Origin: Desulfoscipio geothermicus
GTDB taxonomy: Bacteria > Bacillota > Desulfotomaculia > Desulfotomaculales > Desulfallaceae
Assembly (NCBI GenBank): GCA_016841645.1
Contig: JAENYS010000007.1
Location: forward strand, 46,546 to 110,545
Direction: 5' to 3'
Length of the DNA stretch: 64,000 nt
The notes beneath the pieces are model-generated. The model saw only the letters and a program-made list of their open reading frames with translations. It ran no database searches and was not told the origin of the DNA. This document shows, one piece after another, positions 45,596 through 54,487 of the stretch (the first letter of the stretch is position 1; each line of letters begins with the position of its first letter). The translations under genes and the position numbers were made by a program.

Positions 45596-45659
45596 TAAGG
45601 GGTCAGACCTTGACATTTGACACGCAGTTAAGTGTCAAATGTCAAGGTCTGACCCCTTA
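45596..45659. repeat. Palindromic repeat, full copy 2
   Basis: 28-bp arms (45596-45623 and 45632-45659) around the 8-nt loop GCAGTTAA. Core identical to copies 1 and 3; loop identical to copy 3 but not copy 1. Confidence 0.9.
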
Positions 45660-45824
45660 CGCGTACAACTGTGACAGAAAATGACTTCTAACGCATTAAA
45701 AAAAATTTTGTTAATTATGGTCATTTTTGAAGGATTTTCTATTTTGATGTTGAATATGAACGTCGAGCCAAATATTAATTATAATTGATTGCGCTCACCA
45801 TAATTTATTAATTGGAGGGTTGTT

Positions 45825-46481
45825 ATGTCAAATGATAATCAAGTAAAGGTTTCGGGGCATGTGCAGGAGCTGGTTGGTAATCCTTCCCCATTGGGTCTGC
45901 TTGGTCTTGCAATGGTAACGTTAATTGCTTCCTCTCAAAAACTTGAGATTACCTCGGGTGTAGCCTATATAGTTCCATGGGCTATTTTCCTGGGGGCTGC
46001 AGCTCAATTTGTAGCCGGTTGGCTGGATTATAAACACAATAATACTTTCGGAGCTACTGCCTTTTGCGGATATGGTTTGTTCTGGTTTGCTGTTGGTTCG
46101 ACCTGGTATATGCAGACCACCGGCATCATTAGCAAAGGGGCCGGATTTGATGCCCACCAACTAGGCTACGCCTTCTTAGGCTATTTTATTTTCACAATGT
46201 TTATGACAATAGGTTCTATGGGCACTAACAAGGTACTATTTATAATCTTCGTGTTAATCGACATGCTATTCCTTGGTTTATTCATGAATACTTTGGACTG
46301 GGGCGGGGAGTCATGGCATAAACTGGCCGCCTACTCCGAATTGGGAATTTCTCTAATGTCATTCTACGGTTCTGCAGCTACATTGTTAAATACTCATTAC
46401 GGATTTACGGTTCTTCCGATAGGAACACCTTTTGGAAGCCTGCATCACAAAGCCATGGAGCTTAAAGCATCCCTGAATTAA
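45825..46481 (+). CDS. Acetate uptake transporter, GPR1/FUN34/YaaH family
   Basis: 218 residues with six hydrophobic segments. The diagnostic NPSPLGLLGLAMV lies at the N-terminus (family motif NPxPLGL) and the GGESWHKLAAYSELGISLMSFY ending matches the SatP/YaaH family, which takes up acetate or succinate by proton symport or as channels. TTGGAGGG precedes the ATG. Monocistronic with a terminator at 46763. Confidence 0.93.
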   Translation: MSNDNQVKVSGHVQELVGNPSPLGLLGLAMVTLIASSQKLEITSGVAYIVPWAIFLGAAAQFVAGWLDYKHNNTFGATAFCGYGLFWFAVGSTWYMQTTGIISKGAGFDAHQLGYAFLGYFIFTMFMTIGSMGTNKVLFIIFVLIDMLFLGLFMNTLDWGGESWHKLAAYSELGISLMSFYGSAATLLNTHYGFTVLPIGTPFGSLHHKAMELKASLN

Positions 46482-46762
46482 ATTCATCCGGACAGAAGGG
46501 GGACTAGCTCCAATAAAAGTTGTTATGCGGATACCTGAAATATTTATTTTATTTTTGAAATATTTAAAAAAAACACATGGGATACGTAAAAAATATTTAT
46601 TGAAGCTTAAATGTATCCTAACAGTCAACGTTGTTTAGAATTAGCTAAATTGTATTTTGCGGCAAAATTTACCCCGGGAATTCAAGAAGAACACCAGTGT
46701 AAAATACCGGATACTTTATTTAATTTTTTTAATAAAACAAAAAATACGACAATTTGTGCAAA

Positions 46763-46801
46763 ATCCCCATAGCAAAATATAAGCGCTATGGGGATTTTTT
46801 G
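46763..46801 (+). terminator. Strong rho-independent terminator
   Basis: AAATCCCCATAGC pairs perfectly with GCTATGGGGATTT around an 11-nt loop, followed by TTTTG. The stretch 46482-46762 before it is AT-rich and has no supportable ORF. Confidence 0.9.
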
Positions 46802-46854
46802 TGGGTGCTATTGGGTGCTATTTAGATGATATTCTAATGACAGACAAATATTTT

Positions 46855-46912
46855 GGGGTCAGACCTTGACATTTGACACGCAGTTAAGTGTCAAATGTCA
46901 AGGTCTGACCCC
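46855..46912. repeat. Palindromic repeat, full copy 3
   Basis: 25-bp arms (46855-46879 and 46888-46912), loop GCAGTTAA, same core as copies 1 and 2. It abuts the end of the minus-strand DUF2680 gene, where it may terminate transcription. Confidence 0.9.
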
Positions 46913-46924
46913 TGCTACATGCGG

Positions 46925-47350
46925 CTATTGCCTGCCCATACCGTTCCCCATGCCAAAACCCCGGCCTTTTCCAAAACCTGCGCCGTAATTCCCGCACATA
47001 CCGGCGTTGCCGGTTCCATCACAATTAGCCTGACGGCTTTGGATAGTTTTATAAATATTGTCTGCCTGCTCCTGGGTCAGCCTTCCTTCACTAACTCTCT
47101 GATCAAGGATTATTTTCTTTTGCTTAAGCATCTGCGTCCTAAATTGTTCCAGCTTTCCAGCCTCGTTAACGATTGCACCGTAAGTTTTTCCTGCTGAGCG
47201 CTCCTGGTAAAGTTCACTTGTTGTCTTACCGGTTAAATCGGATACAATTTCGGCCGGTGTTTTTGCTGCTGCTGCATAGGCGGCGCCTGCCGCGCCCATG
47301 AGGCCCACTACTATTGCCACTACCAGCATTTTCTTTAAATTTTTCATCAT
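46925..47350 (-). CDS. DUF2680 secreted protein
   Basis: 141 residues: signal peptide (about 1-28, ending AYAAAA), then LYQERSAGKTYGAIVNEAGKLEQF and KKIILDQRVSEGRLTQEQADNIY typical of DUF2680, with a C-terminal QANCDGTGNAGMCG and a Gly/Met/Phe-rich tail that could bind metal. AAGGAG 6 nt before the ATG. It lies just downstream of the two-component genes, reading the same way, so it may be a target or sensor accessory of that system. Function unknown. Confidence 0.85.
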   Translation of the reverse strand: MMKNLKKMLVVAIVVGLMGAAGAAYAAAAKTPAEIVSDLTGKTTSELYQERSAGKTYGAIVNEAGKLEQFRTQMLKQKKIILDQRVSEGRLTQEQADNIYKTIQSRQANCDGTGNAGMCGNYGAGFGKGRGFGMGNGMGRQ

Positions 47351-47453
47351 CGCACGCTCCTTTTAATTTGTTTTAGATTGCATTTTTATTTTAAAGAGCA
47401 ATTGTGATAAAAGTATGATAGATCGGTGAAAGATTTTAAAATATTTGGTTCTA

Positions 47454-48854
47454 TTAAGGTTTCTTCAGTTCAAACCAGAAGGTGGTGCCGGCTCCGTCCT
47501 GGCTGGCCACCCCGTAGGCTGCCCCGTGTGCTTCCAAGATGCTCTTGACTATGGCCAGTCCCAGTCCGGTCCCCAGCGAACTCCGAGCGGCGGTTTTATC
47601 GGCTTTATAATACCGGTCCCAAATATGGGGCAGGTCTTCCTGCGGGATACCGGTACCCGTATCCACCACCTCAATCCGGACTGCTTGGGCGCGATCGATG
47701 GCCTTGACCATAACTTTCCCGCCGGGTGGGGTGTAATTGATACCGTTGTTGATTAAATTATAAAGCACCTGCTCAATTCTTTCCTGGTCTGCTTCCACGG
47801 TCGCATTAATATCCTCCTGCAGGATGACCCGCACCCCGATTTTCTCGCTTAAGACAGCATACCGCTTAACTACTGCATCAAGCGACTTCTGCAGGTCGAA
47901 GCATTGTGAATTAAGCTGGGAAAATCCCGACTGGAGCTGGGAAAGGTTTAAAATATCTTCCACAATTTTACCAAGCCGCTCCGTCTCTAAAATGATAATC
48001 TCCAGCTGTTTCTCCCTTTTGGCCGGAGCATCGCCGGTCACGTCCCGGATGGTTTCAGCATAGCCTCTGATAATGCTCAAAGGCGTGCGCAGCTCATGGG
48101 AAACATTAGCAATCAGATCCTTGCGCAGTTGCTCTATTTGAGCCAGCTGCTGTCCCAGGTAATTGATTGTCCCGGCCAGCTGGCCGATTTCATCCTGTTG
48201 CTTCAAGTCGACCCGGGCGGTAAAGTTCCCGGCGGCCATCTCCCCGGCAGTTTTCCGGATAGATAAAATGGGCCTGGTAAAACTGCGGGAAAGGAGTAAA
48301 GAGAGCAGCAGGGCGGCGGCAAAAAGCACCAGGGTGATGTAAAACAGTTGCCTTTTTAAAATCTGAGCGGTATCCTCAACTGGAGCCAGAGGCATATTGA
48401 GCATAAGCGCCCCGGACTGACCGCCGGACAGTTTCACCGGCAGGCCGATCAGCATAAATTGATTGCCAAAGCGTGGGTGAGTCAGCGAAATAATTACTTC
48501 CTGACCGCCCAAGGTCGCCTTGAAGACCTCCCCACGGACCGCGTTTCTTTGCATATGCATTTGCCCGCCGACGCCGGTTAAGCCGGTGGTGTAGACAGCC
48601 TTCCCGCTTGAGTCCAGCAGCTCAACGCTCAGGTTGTTATTATAGGCAAAGGCATCCAGCCTGTCTTTGAAATCTGCATCATTCCCGTTTGCCAACAACC
48701 CGGCAATGGCAGCGCCTTCCTCTTTAACCGCCGCTATACGCATGCGGGTATAAAAACTTTCCAGAAATACGATCTGGAATAGCCATAGCAGGAAAAAGAC
48801 CACCATTACCAGTGCCATCATGCCTGCCCAGAGCTTAAAACCGATACTTTTCAT
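47454..48854 (-). CDS. Sensor histidine kinase
   Basis: 466 residues: hydrophobic segment at about 10-30, extracytoplasmic domain (about 31-165), second hydrophobic segment (about 170-190), HAMP domain, HisKA with the phospho-His in NVSHELRTPL near 255, then the HATPase_c domain with LYNLINNGINYTP (N box), VVDTGTGIPQEDLPHIWDRYY (G1) and LGTGLGLAIVKSI (G2). Its start overlaps the regulator stop by 4 nt. The signal sensed is unknown. Confidence 0.93.
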   Translation of the reverse strand: MKSIGFKLWAGMMALVMVVFFLLWLFQIVFLESFYTRMRIAAVKEEGAAIAGLLANGNDADFKDRLDAFAYNNNLSVELLDSSGKAVYTTGLTGVGGQMHMQRNAVRGEVFKATLGGQEVIISLTHPRFGNQFMLIGLPVKLSGGQSGALMLNMPLAPVEDTAQILKRQLFYITLVLFAAALLLSLLLSRSFTRPILSIRKTAGEMAAGNFTARVDLKQQDEIGQLAGTINYLGQQLAQIEQLRKDLIANVSHELRTPLSIIRGYAETIRDVTGDAPAKREKQLEIIILETERLGKIVEDILNLSQLQSGFSQLNSQCFDLQKSLDAVVKRYAVLSEKIGVRVILQEDINATVEADQERIEQVLYNLINNGINYTPPGGKVMVKAIDRAQAVRIEVVDTGTGIPQEDLPHIWDRYYKADKTAARSSLGTGLGLAIVKSILEAHGAAYGVASQDGAGTTFWFELKKP

Positions 48855-49543
48855 TTTTTGACTCCCGCTTCAAATTTGTAGCCTGTCCCCCAGACGGTAA
48901 CAATGAACTGCCGGTAATGCCGGAGACTTTCTCGCAGCATTTTCACGTGGGTGTCTACAGTCCGGTCAGTGCCGGCAAAATCGTAGCCCCATACTTTTTC
49001 CAGCAGCTGCTCCCGGGAAAAAACCCGGTTGGGATTCCGGGCAAAAAAATTCAGCAGATCATATTCCTTAGGCGTCAGGCCAACAAGCATGCCGTCGACA
49101 TAAACATTGTGGGCATCAAAGTCGATCTCCAAACCTTCAAAGCGAATTTTATTATCGCGCGCCTCCGCGGGCGTCGTGGTACTCCTTCTGATAATGGCCT
49201 TCATGCGGGCAAGCAGCTCCCTGGGGCTAAAAGGCTTGACCAAGTAGTCGTCCACACCCAGCTCAAAACCGAAAAGTTTGTCATACTCTTCCCCCCGCGC
49301 GGTCAGCATGATCACCGGCACACCGGATATTTTCCTAATTTCCCGGCACACGCTCCAGCCGTTCATTTTGGGCATCATCACATCCAGAACCACCAGGGCA
49401 TACTTATTTTTCTTGAAAAGCGCTATCGCCTCGTCTCCGTCTGCGGCCTCATCAACCAGATAGCCGGCCGGGCTGAGATACTCCTTAAGCATGCTGCGAA
49501 GGAGCTCTTCATCATCAGCAATCAGAATCTTTTCCTCAACCAC
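48851..49543 (-). CDS. OmpR-family response regulator
   Basis: 230 residues. Receiver domain with ADDEELL (acidic pocket), phospho-acceptor Asp in LVVLDVMMPKMNG, the Thr in IMLTARG and the Lys in YLVKPFSP. Winged-helix C-terminal domain with LTPKEYDLLNFFARNPNRVF and RTVDTHVKMLR. GTG at 49543 is preferred to the longer 49579 frame because AAAAGAGGT lies 7 nt upstream and homologues start with the following EKILIADDE. It is translationally coupled to the kinase. Confidence 0.92.
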   Translation of the reverse strand: MVEEKILIADDEELLRSMLKEYLSPAGYLVDEAADGDEAIALFKKNKYALVVLDVMMPKMNGWSVCREIRKISGVPVIMLTARGEEYDKLFGFELGVDDYLVKPFSPRELLARMKAIIRRSTTTPAEARDNKIRFEGLEIDFDAHNVYVDGMLVGLTPKEYDLLNFFARNPNRVFSREQLLEKVWGYDFAGTDRTVDTHVKMLRESLRHYRQFIVTVWGTGYKFEAGVKK

Positions 49544-49616
49544 TACCCATACCTCTTTTCGAATAGTGTTCTTCACCAAACCAGTTTATCATACCGTGAC
49601 GATAACGCCTACTTGA

Positions 49617-49777
49617 AGAGGGGACAACCCCAAAGATAACCTGACTCGGCCGAAGTGACCGCCGCGATGGACCAGATTATCGCCAAAAACATTTTTAATT
49701 CCGCCGGCGGCGGTCTGGTGTCCAAGTACAGCGCGGAGATTATCGAAACCACAACAAATGTGCTTTATGAACAATAA
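49617..49777 (+). pseudogene. DUF2922 gene remnant (truncated, frameshifted)
   Basis: The C-terminal part of a DUF2922 protein is recognisable: DNPKDNLT in one frame (about 49623-49646) continues after a one-base shift as AEVTAAMDQIIAKNIF...GGGLVSKYSAEIIETTT ending at TAA 49775-49777. The 5' half is absent, replaced by the two-component promoter region. DUF2922 is usually found with DUF1659 and YvrJ, a relic of which follows. Confidence 0.65.
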
Positions 49778-49794
49778 ATCGTATCGATAAGATG

Positions 49795-49820
49795 GGGATA
49801 GCCCGGGGGAAAGCTATCCC
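49795..49820 (+). terminator. Terminator-like hairpin between DUF2922 and YvrJ relics
   Basis: Perfect 8-bp stem GGGATAGC (49795-49802) with GCTATCCC (49813-49820), followed by TTCTTTATT. Confidence 0.6.
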
Positions 49821-49860
49821 TTCTTTATTAAGCAAAATTAAAAGCAAAGGAGAGATGCTT

Positions 49861-49953
49861 ATGGAAAAGATCATGAAACTGGCCGCAAATTTCGGGTTTC
49901 CCATGGTGGTGTACAATAAAAATATAATGAGTTTTGATAATAATTTATTGTAA
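49861..49953 (+). pseudogene. YvrJ family remnant (3' end replaced)
   Basis: 30 codons with a good AAAGGAGAG site. The first 17 residues match the YvrJ family (ANFGFPMVV); after that the expected hydrophobic LLVR-type segment is lost and the sequence turns AT-rich (YNKNIMSFDNN). The break marks the left edge of the low-GC accessory island. Confidence 0.6.
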
Positions 49954-50007
49954 TACGATATTATCTTTGTTAAAATTAAATTAACAATAACAAGTGAGGT
50001 GCTTTCT

Positions 50008-50457
50008 ATGAAACGAGAAACACTCTTTTTAAAGGTAGTTGTTTTTCTTATTGGAATTCCGGTTCTTGCTTTGTGTATATTTGGGTTGCCTTCATTTGCA
50101 AATTATTTGCACTATCCAGTTTTAATCGGTATGTATGCAGCGGCGGTCCCATTTTTCTTTGCTCTGTATCAGACTTTAAAACTTTTAAGCTATATTGACA
50201 AGAACAAAGCTTTCTCAGAATTATCTATAAATGCTTTAAAGTATATAAAATACTGTGCAATCACAATCAGTATTTTATATGCAGGACTCATACCTCTCTT
50301 AATTCCTATAGCGGAGCAAGACGACGCCCCAGGTATCATACTAATCGGAATGGTCATTACTTTTGCTTCAATTGTGATTGCAGTCTTTGCTGCTGTTCTT
50401 CAAAAGCTATTAAAAAATGCCATAGATATAAAATCAGAAAATGATTTAACGGTCTGA
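50008..50457 (+). CDS. DUF2975 membrane protein
   Basis: 149 residues with four hydrophobic segments and the DUF2975 pattern (SYIDKNKAFSELSINALKYIKYC). These are typically encoded directly before a small Xre-type repressor, as here, and the pair is thought to form a membrane-linked regulatory module. ATG at 50008 follows GTGAGGTG; the in-frame GTG at 49999 overlaps that site. Function unknown. Confidence 0.85.
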   Translation: MKRETLFLKVVVFLIGIPVLALCIFGLPSFANYLHYPVLIGMYAAAVPFFFALYQTLKLLSYIDKNKAFSELSINALKYIKYCAITISILYAGLIPLLIPIAEQDDAPGIILIGMVITFASIVIAVFAAVLQKLLKNAIDIKSENDLTV

Positions 50458-50467
50458 GGTGAATAAC

Positions 50468-50689
50468 ATGGCGATTATAATCAATATTGATGTGATGCTG
50501 GCTAAAAGGAAAATGAGCGTCACAGAACTTTCGGAGAGGGTTGGAATAACGATGGCTAATCTTTCTATATTGAAAAATGGAAAGGCAAAAGCGATTCGAT
50601 TGTCAACTCTAGAGGCGATTTGTAAGGCTTTAGAATGTCAGCCTGGAGATATTTTAGAATACCAAAATGACGAAGACACTCAAGGATAA
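50468..50689 (+). CDS. Xre-family transcriptional regulator
   Basis: 73-residue helix-turn-helix protein of the small YozG type: VMLAKRKMSVTELSERVGITMANLSILKNG is the HTH, ending CKALECQPGDILEY. ATG at 50468 follows GAGGTG. Translated together with the DUF2975 membrane protein 11 nt upstream, which it probably regulates. Confidence 0.9.
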   Translation: MAIIINIDVMLAKRKMSVTELSERVGITMANLSILKNGKAKAIRLSTLEAICKALECQPGDILEYQNDEDTQG

Positions 50690-50710
50690 TAAAGTAGGGA
50701 TGTTTAACAA

Positions 50711-52057
50711 ATGAAAGTAAAATTAATCCAGCCAAAAATGAGTCTTAGACCTATGGATTCAGAGTTTAAACGCTTAATGTCACCTTCCTTATCTCTATTA
50801 GTATTAGCCGCTCTTACTCCGAAGGAACATTCAATTATCATTGAAGATGAAAATGCAAATCCACTTTACTTGGAGGATTCCCCTGATTTAGTTGGAATTA
50901 CAGTAAATATTGATACCTCAAATCGAGCGTATCAAATTGCCGAGTATTATCGCAAGAAAAAGGTACCAGTTATACTTGGCGGGATTCATGTAAGTGCAAA
51001 TCCTGAGGAAGCCTTACAGTTTGCAGATTCTGTTTGTATTGGAGAGGCTGAAAATGTTTGGCGTTATATTCTTTCTGACGCAAGTATTGGTCAACTAAAA
51101 CCAAAATATTATTCGATGACAATGGCTGATCCTAGCAAAATACCAATTCCACGCTGGAGTATAATCCCATCTAGAAAATACCTGTATACCAATATCATCG
51201 TTGCAAGCCGTGGGTGCCCCTTTAAATGTGAATTCTGCTATAATAGTTGCGAGTATGTACACCATCAATATCGCAATCGGCCAATAGCCAATGTACTTGA
51301 GGAAATAAAACTACTAAAAACCAAACACGTCATGTTCATTGATGATAACCTGATTGGTGATATCGCCTGGACCAGGGCATTTATTAAGGAAATTAAACCA
51401 CTTGGTCTCAAATGGAATGCCGCTGTATCGGCTAATATACTCAATCACCTGGATTTATTAGATCAAATGCAAGAGAGTGGTTGCCAAAGCCTATTTATTG
51501 GATTCGAGTCAATTAATGAACAGTCCATTCAAAGTGTTAAAAAGTTCCAAAATAAAAGAGGAAATTATGAGCGCTTGATTGATGAGCTGCACAAACGGGG
51601 TATTATGGTAAATGCGAGTCTTGTCTTTGGCTTTGATCATGATTCTCCCCAAGTGTTTCAGAAAACTCTAGACTGGTTGGTTAAAAACAAGGTGGAAACA
51701 ATGACCGCTCACATTCTCACACCGTATCCCGGTACAGTTTTATATCAAAGGTTCTTTGCAGAGGGAAGGATTATTGATTTTGATTTAAGTCATTATAATA
51801 CTTCAAACGTTGTCTTTACCCCTAAACAGATGACTCAAGAAGAGTTGCTAAAAGGGTATTTATGGATATACAAAGAGTTTTACTCTTTTAAAAATATTTT
51901 CAAGAGAATACCAGATCACCCAAAGCAAAAAGTGCCCTATATTTTATTTAGTTTATTCTACCGTAAATTTGGTAAAGTCATTTCTAAAATCGCTAGTTTT
52001 GGTTTTATGAATTCTTTAGGGAGATTAGCAAGAAAGCTGTCTTATCATATTGAATAA
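50711..52057 (+). CDS. B12-binding-domain radical SAM protein
   Basis: 448 residues. N-terminal cobalamin-binding-like domain (about 1-150; DLVGITVNIDT, VPVILGGIHVSA), then a radical SAM barrel with CPFKCEFC near 170 (CxxxCxxC), IDDNLIGD, GFESINEQSI and the TPYPGT motif. Such proteins perform methylations or ring rearrangements on lipids, peptides or antibiotics; the substrate is unknown. The low GC content and lack of partner genes are in line with the accessory island. Confidence 0.85.
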   Translation: MKVKLIQPKMSLRPMDSEFKRLMSPSLSLLVLAALTPKEHSIIIEDENANPLYLEDSPDLVGITVNIDTSNRAYQIAEYYRKKKVPVILGGIHVSANPEEALQFADSVCIGEAENVWRYILSDASIGQLKPKYYSMTMADPSKIPIPRWSIIPSRKYLYTNIIVASRGCPFKCEFCYNSCEYVHHQYRNRPIANVLEEIKLLKTKHVMFIDDNLIGDIAWTRAFIKEIKPLGLKWNAAVSANILNHLDLLDQMQESGCQSLFIGFESINEQSIQSVKKFQNKRGNYERLIDELHKRGIMVNASLVFGFDHDSPQVFQKTLDWLVKNKVETMTAHILTPYPGTVLYQRFFAEGRIIDFDLSHYNTSNVVFTPKQMTQEELLKGYLWIYKEFYSFKNIFKRIPDHPKQKVPYILFSLFYRKFGKVISKIASFGFMNSLGRLARKLSYHIE

Positions 52058-52165
52058 GCTCTTAGTATTTGTAAGCAATTAAACTCAATTTGCTAAAATC
52101 GCTATGTAATAGAGAAAGTACTTATTGCATTATGGTGTGACCCACAAGGGAATAATGTTAATTAC

Positions 52166-52215
52166 AATTACTCGTTAAGGAGGATTCGTGTAATCTCCAA
52201 AATAAATGAGTAATT
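52166..52215 (+). promoter_or_regulatory. Nested hairpin in the leader of the subtilase operon
   Basis: Outer 8-bp pairing AATTACTC (52166-52173) with GAGTAATT (52208-52215), inner pairing GGAG(G)ATT (52179-52186) with AATCTCC (52192-52198). It ends just before the ribosome binding site GAGGTG at 52218. The inner arm holds an AAGGAGG sequence that serves no ORF. It could be a leader regulatory structure. Confidence 0.35.
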
Positions 52216-52233
52216 ACGAGGTGTTTGCAAAAT

Positions 52234-54471
52234 ATGGCTAAGGAAAGATTGCCGATAAAGTTTTTTGCCAAAAGAGATATTGATACCTTAAGAGAGGAAG
52301 CTGGGGGATCTAATGATTTACCCAAGTTGCTCCTCGACAAAGATAAACTTGTTATAAAATCAAAAGTATTTATTCATACGGTTGAACAGTTAAAAAAGAA
52401 AGTTATTAATAAAGAACAAACTAATTCATTAATACCACTTGTGGCTAAGGCAAAGATAATCAATGATACAACAGCTAAACCACACCGGCGTGAAGTTAGT
52501 AATCTATTTAAAACCAGTGCCCAAAATAATCTATTAGGTCTTGTAGAATACGATGAGCTATTAATAAAACTAGAGGAATCCGAGCAAATAAATGCTATCG
52601 TTGAAAGGTTAAAAGATACTGACAAATACGGATATGCCATTTCTTGTATTGATGATATTGATAAATTTAAGCCTAAAATAGTTAGAAGCGATAAAGATGA
52701 AGCTATTGATTATAAAGTTAAATTAATTAACTACCAAAATTACGAACAAAACACGTCGATAAGAGAATATTTTGAGCAATCCATGAAAAATTTGGGGTTG
52801 CAAGTAGCTAAAACTTACTACACCCCGGATCATATTATTTACAATATCAAATCTGTCGGCCCGGCTACTTTGCAAACAATAATTAGCGCTGAAGCTTTTG
52901 CAGCTGTCTTTTCAATTGAACCCATGCCCAAATATAAAGTGGCTATACGTATAGAACCGGAAAATTCCGAGGTTGATATTCTACTTCCCAAGGAAGGGAA
53001 AAATTATACTGCTGTAGGAATTCTTGATAGCGGTACAGCAGATATTCCTCATCTAAAACCATGGCTATGTGAAGAAAAATGGACCGCATATCCCGATACA
53101 TATATTAAAAAAACTCACGGAACATTTGTATCCGGAATTGTAGTATACGGAGATAAACTTGAAGACCGGGAATGGGTTGAAGCTAACGGCGTAAAAATAT
53201 TTGATGCTTGTGTTTTCGCCGATGCGGCCAAAGAAGGTACAAATGAAGATGAATTAATAAGAAACATCCAAGAGGCAATAAAGGCTCATCATCAAGATAT
53301 AAAGATATGGAATTTGTCACTGAGTATAGCTACACATGTTGATGAATTTAATTTTTCCGACTATGCGATAGCAATAGATGATCTACAGGATAAATATCAT
53401 GTATTGATATGTAAATCGGCAGGAAATTGTATTAATTTTAAGACCGACCATCCAAAAGGGAAGATATATCATGGCGCTGATTCGGTAAGATCTATAGTAG
53501 TTGGTTCAATTGCACATAAAAAGTCGGCAACCGATCTTGTCGAAATAGACAACCCCTCTCCATTTACTCCAATTGCCGGAGGCCCCTCTAACATTATTAA
53601 ACCGGAGGTTGTTCATTATGGCGGGAATGCTGGAGTGGATGCGCGTGGGAAAATTATACCGACGGGCGTTAAATCGTTTGGCAGCAATGGTTTAATCCAC
53701 CGGTCAATTGGGACAAGCTTCTCAACAGCTCGTATTACAGCTTTAGCGGCCGGCTTATATCAAGAAATGGCGGAAGGATTTGATCCGCTCTTATTAAAGG
53801 GATTGATAATACATTCAGCAAGTTATTCCGAACTATTGAAAGTCCCTAACGCGGAACGAGTTAATCAGGTTGGTTTCGGTAGGCCGCAAAGCATGAGAAA
53901 TATCCTATACAACTCACCTAACGAAGTAACATTAATACTACGAGACGAAATATCAAATGGAGAGTATATAGATATAATGGATTTTCCCATGCCGGATTGT
54001 TTGGTAGACGGTGAATATTACAATGGGAAGATTATTGTGACGCTTGTATATAATCCCATATTAGACTCATCCCAAAAAGCTGAATATTGCCAATCGAATA
54101 TAGATATTGAGATGGGGACTTTTGATACAAAAAAAGATTTCGATACTACACGGATAAATATTCTTAACCCCGTTGGCAGAGAAGGAGATAAATACAATCC
54201 CGTAAAGAAATATGCAGTGGATCTATCGGAGATGACCGATTCTAATCAATTAAAGCACCTAACGAAAGATAAAAAATGGTATTTATGCTTGCGGGGGTTG
54301 TTTAGAAATTATGTGGAATTTACAAACCTTAGTCAAGAATTCTGTTTATTAGTTACCTTACGGGATCCATCCGGGACAAAGCCTGTCTACGAAGAAGTAA
54401 ATCAAAAACTTGACGAATATAACTTCCGGCACAACAACATTAGGCTTTATAATGTTATTGAAGGGTTTTAG
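52234..54471 (+). CDS. Subtilisin-like S8 family peptidase
   Basis: Cytoplasmic-looking serine protease of 745 residues, no signal peptide. The catalytic Asp is in VGILDSGTADIP, the His in KKTHGTFVSGIV and the Ser in GTSFSTARITALAAG, with the oxyanion Asn in CKSAGNCI. A long N-terminal region (about 1-260) precedes the protease core. In defence-associated relatives, such proteases are often paired with an AAA+ ATPase, but none is seen here. GAGGTG upstream of ATG 52234. The selenoprotein gene starts 16 nt after its stop, so they form a small operon next to BREX. Confidence 0.85.
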   Translation: MAKERLPIKFFAKRDIDTLREEAGGSNDLPKLLLDKDKLVIKSKVFIHTVEQLKKKVINKEQTNSLIPLVAKAKIINDTTAKPHRREVSNLFKTSAQNNLLGLVEYDELLIKLEESEQINAIVERLKDTDKYGYAISCIDDIDKFKPKIVRSDKDEAIDYKVKLINYQNYEQNTSIREYFEQSMKNLGLQVAKTYYTPDHIIYNIKSVGPATLQTIISAEAFAAVFSIEPMPKYKVAIRIEPENSEVDILLPKEGKNYTAVGILDSGTADIPHLKPWLCEEKWTAYPDTYIKKTHGTFVSGIVVYGDKLEDREWVEANGVKIFDACVFADAAKEGTNEDELIRNIQEAIKAHHQDIKIWNLSLSIATHVDEFNFSDYAIAIDDLQDKYHVLICKSAGNCINFKTDHPKGKIYHGADSVRSIVVGSIAHKKSATDLVEIDNPSPFTPIAGGPSNIIKPEVVHYGGNAGVDARGKIIPTGVKSFGSNGLIHRSIGTSFSTARITALAAGLYQEMAEGFDPLLLKGLIIHSASYSELLKVPNAERVNQVGFGRPQSMRNILYNSPNEVTLILRDEISNGEYIDIMDFPMPDCLVDGEYYNGKIIVTLVYNPILDSSQKAEYCQSNIDIEMGTFDTKKDFDTTRINILNPVGREGDKYNPVKKYAVDLSEMTDSNQLKHLTKDKKWYLCLRGLFRNYVEFTNLSQEFCLLVTLRDPSGTKPVYEEVNQKLDEYNFRHNNIRLYNVIEGF

Positions 54472-54487
54472 TTGAAAGGGTATACTA

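Noticed and set aside
45596..46912. CRISPR-like array from the two close palindrome copies
   Set aside because: The copies are 1.2 kb apart with a gene between them, there is no regular spacing and no cas gene.
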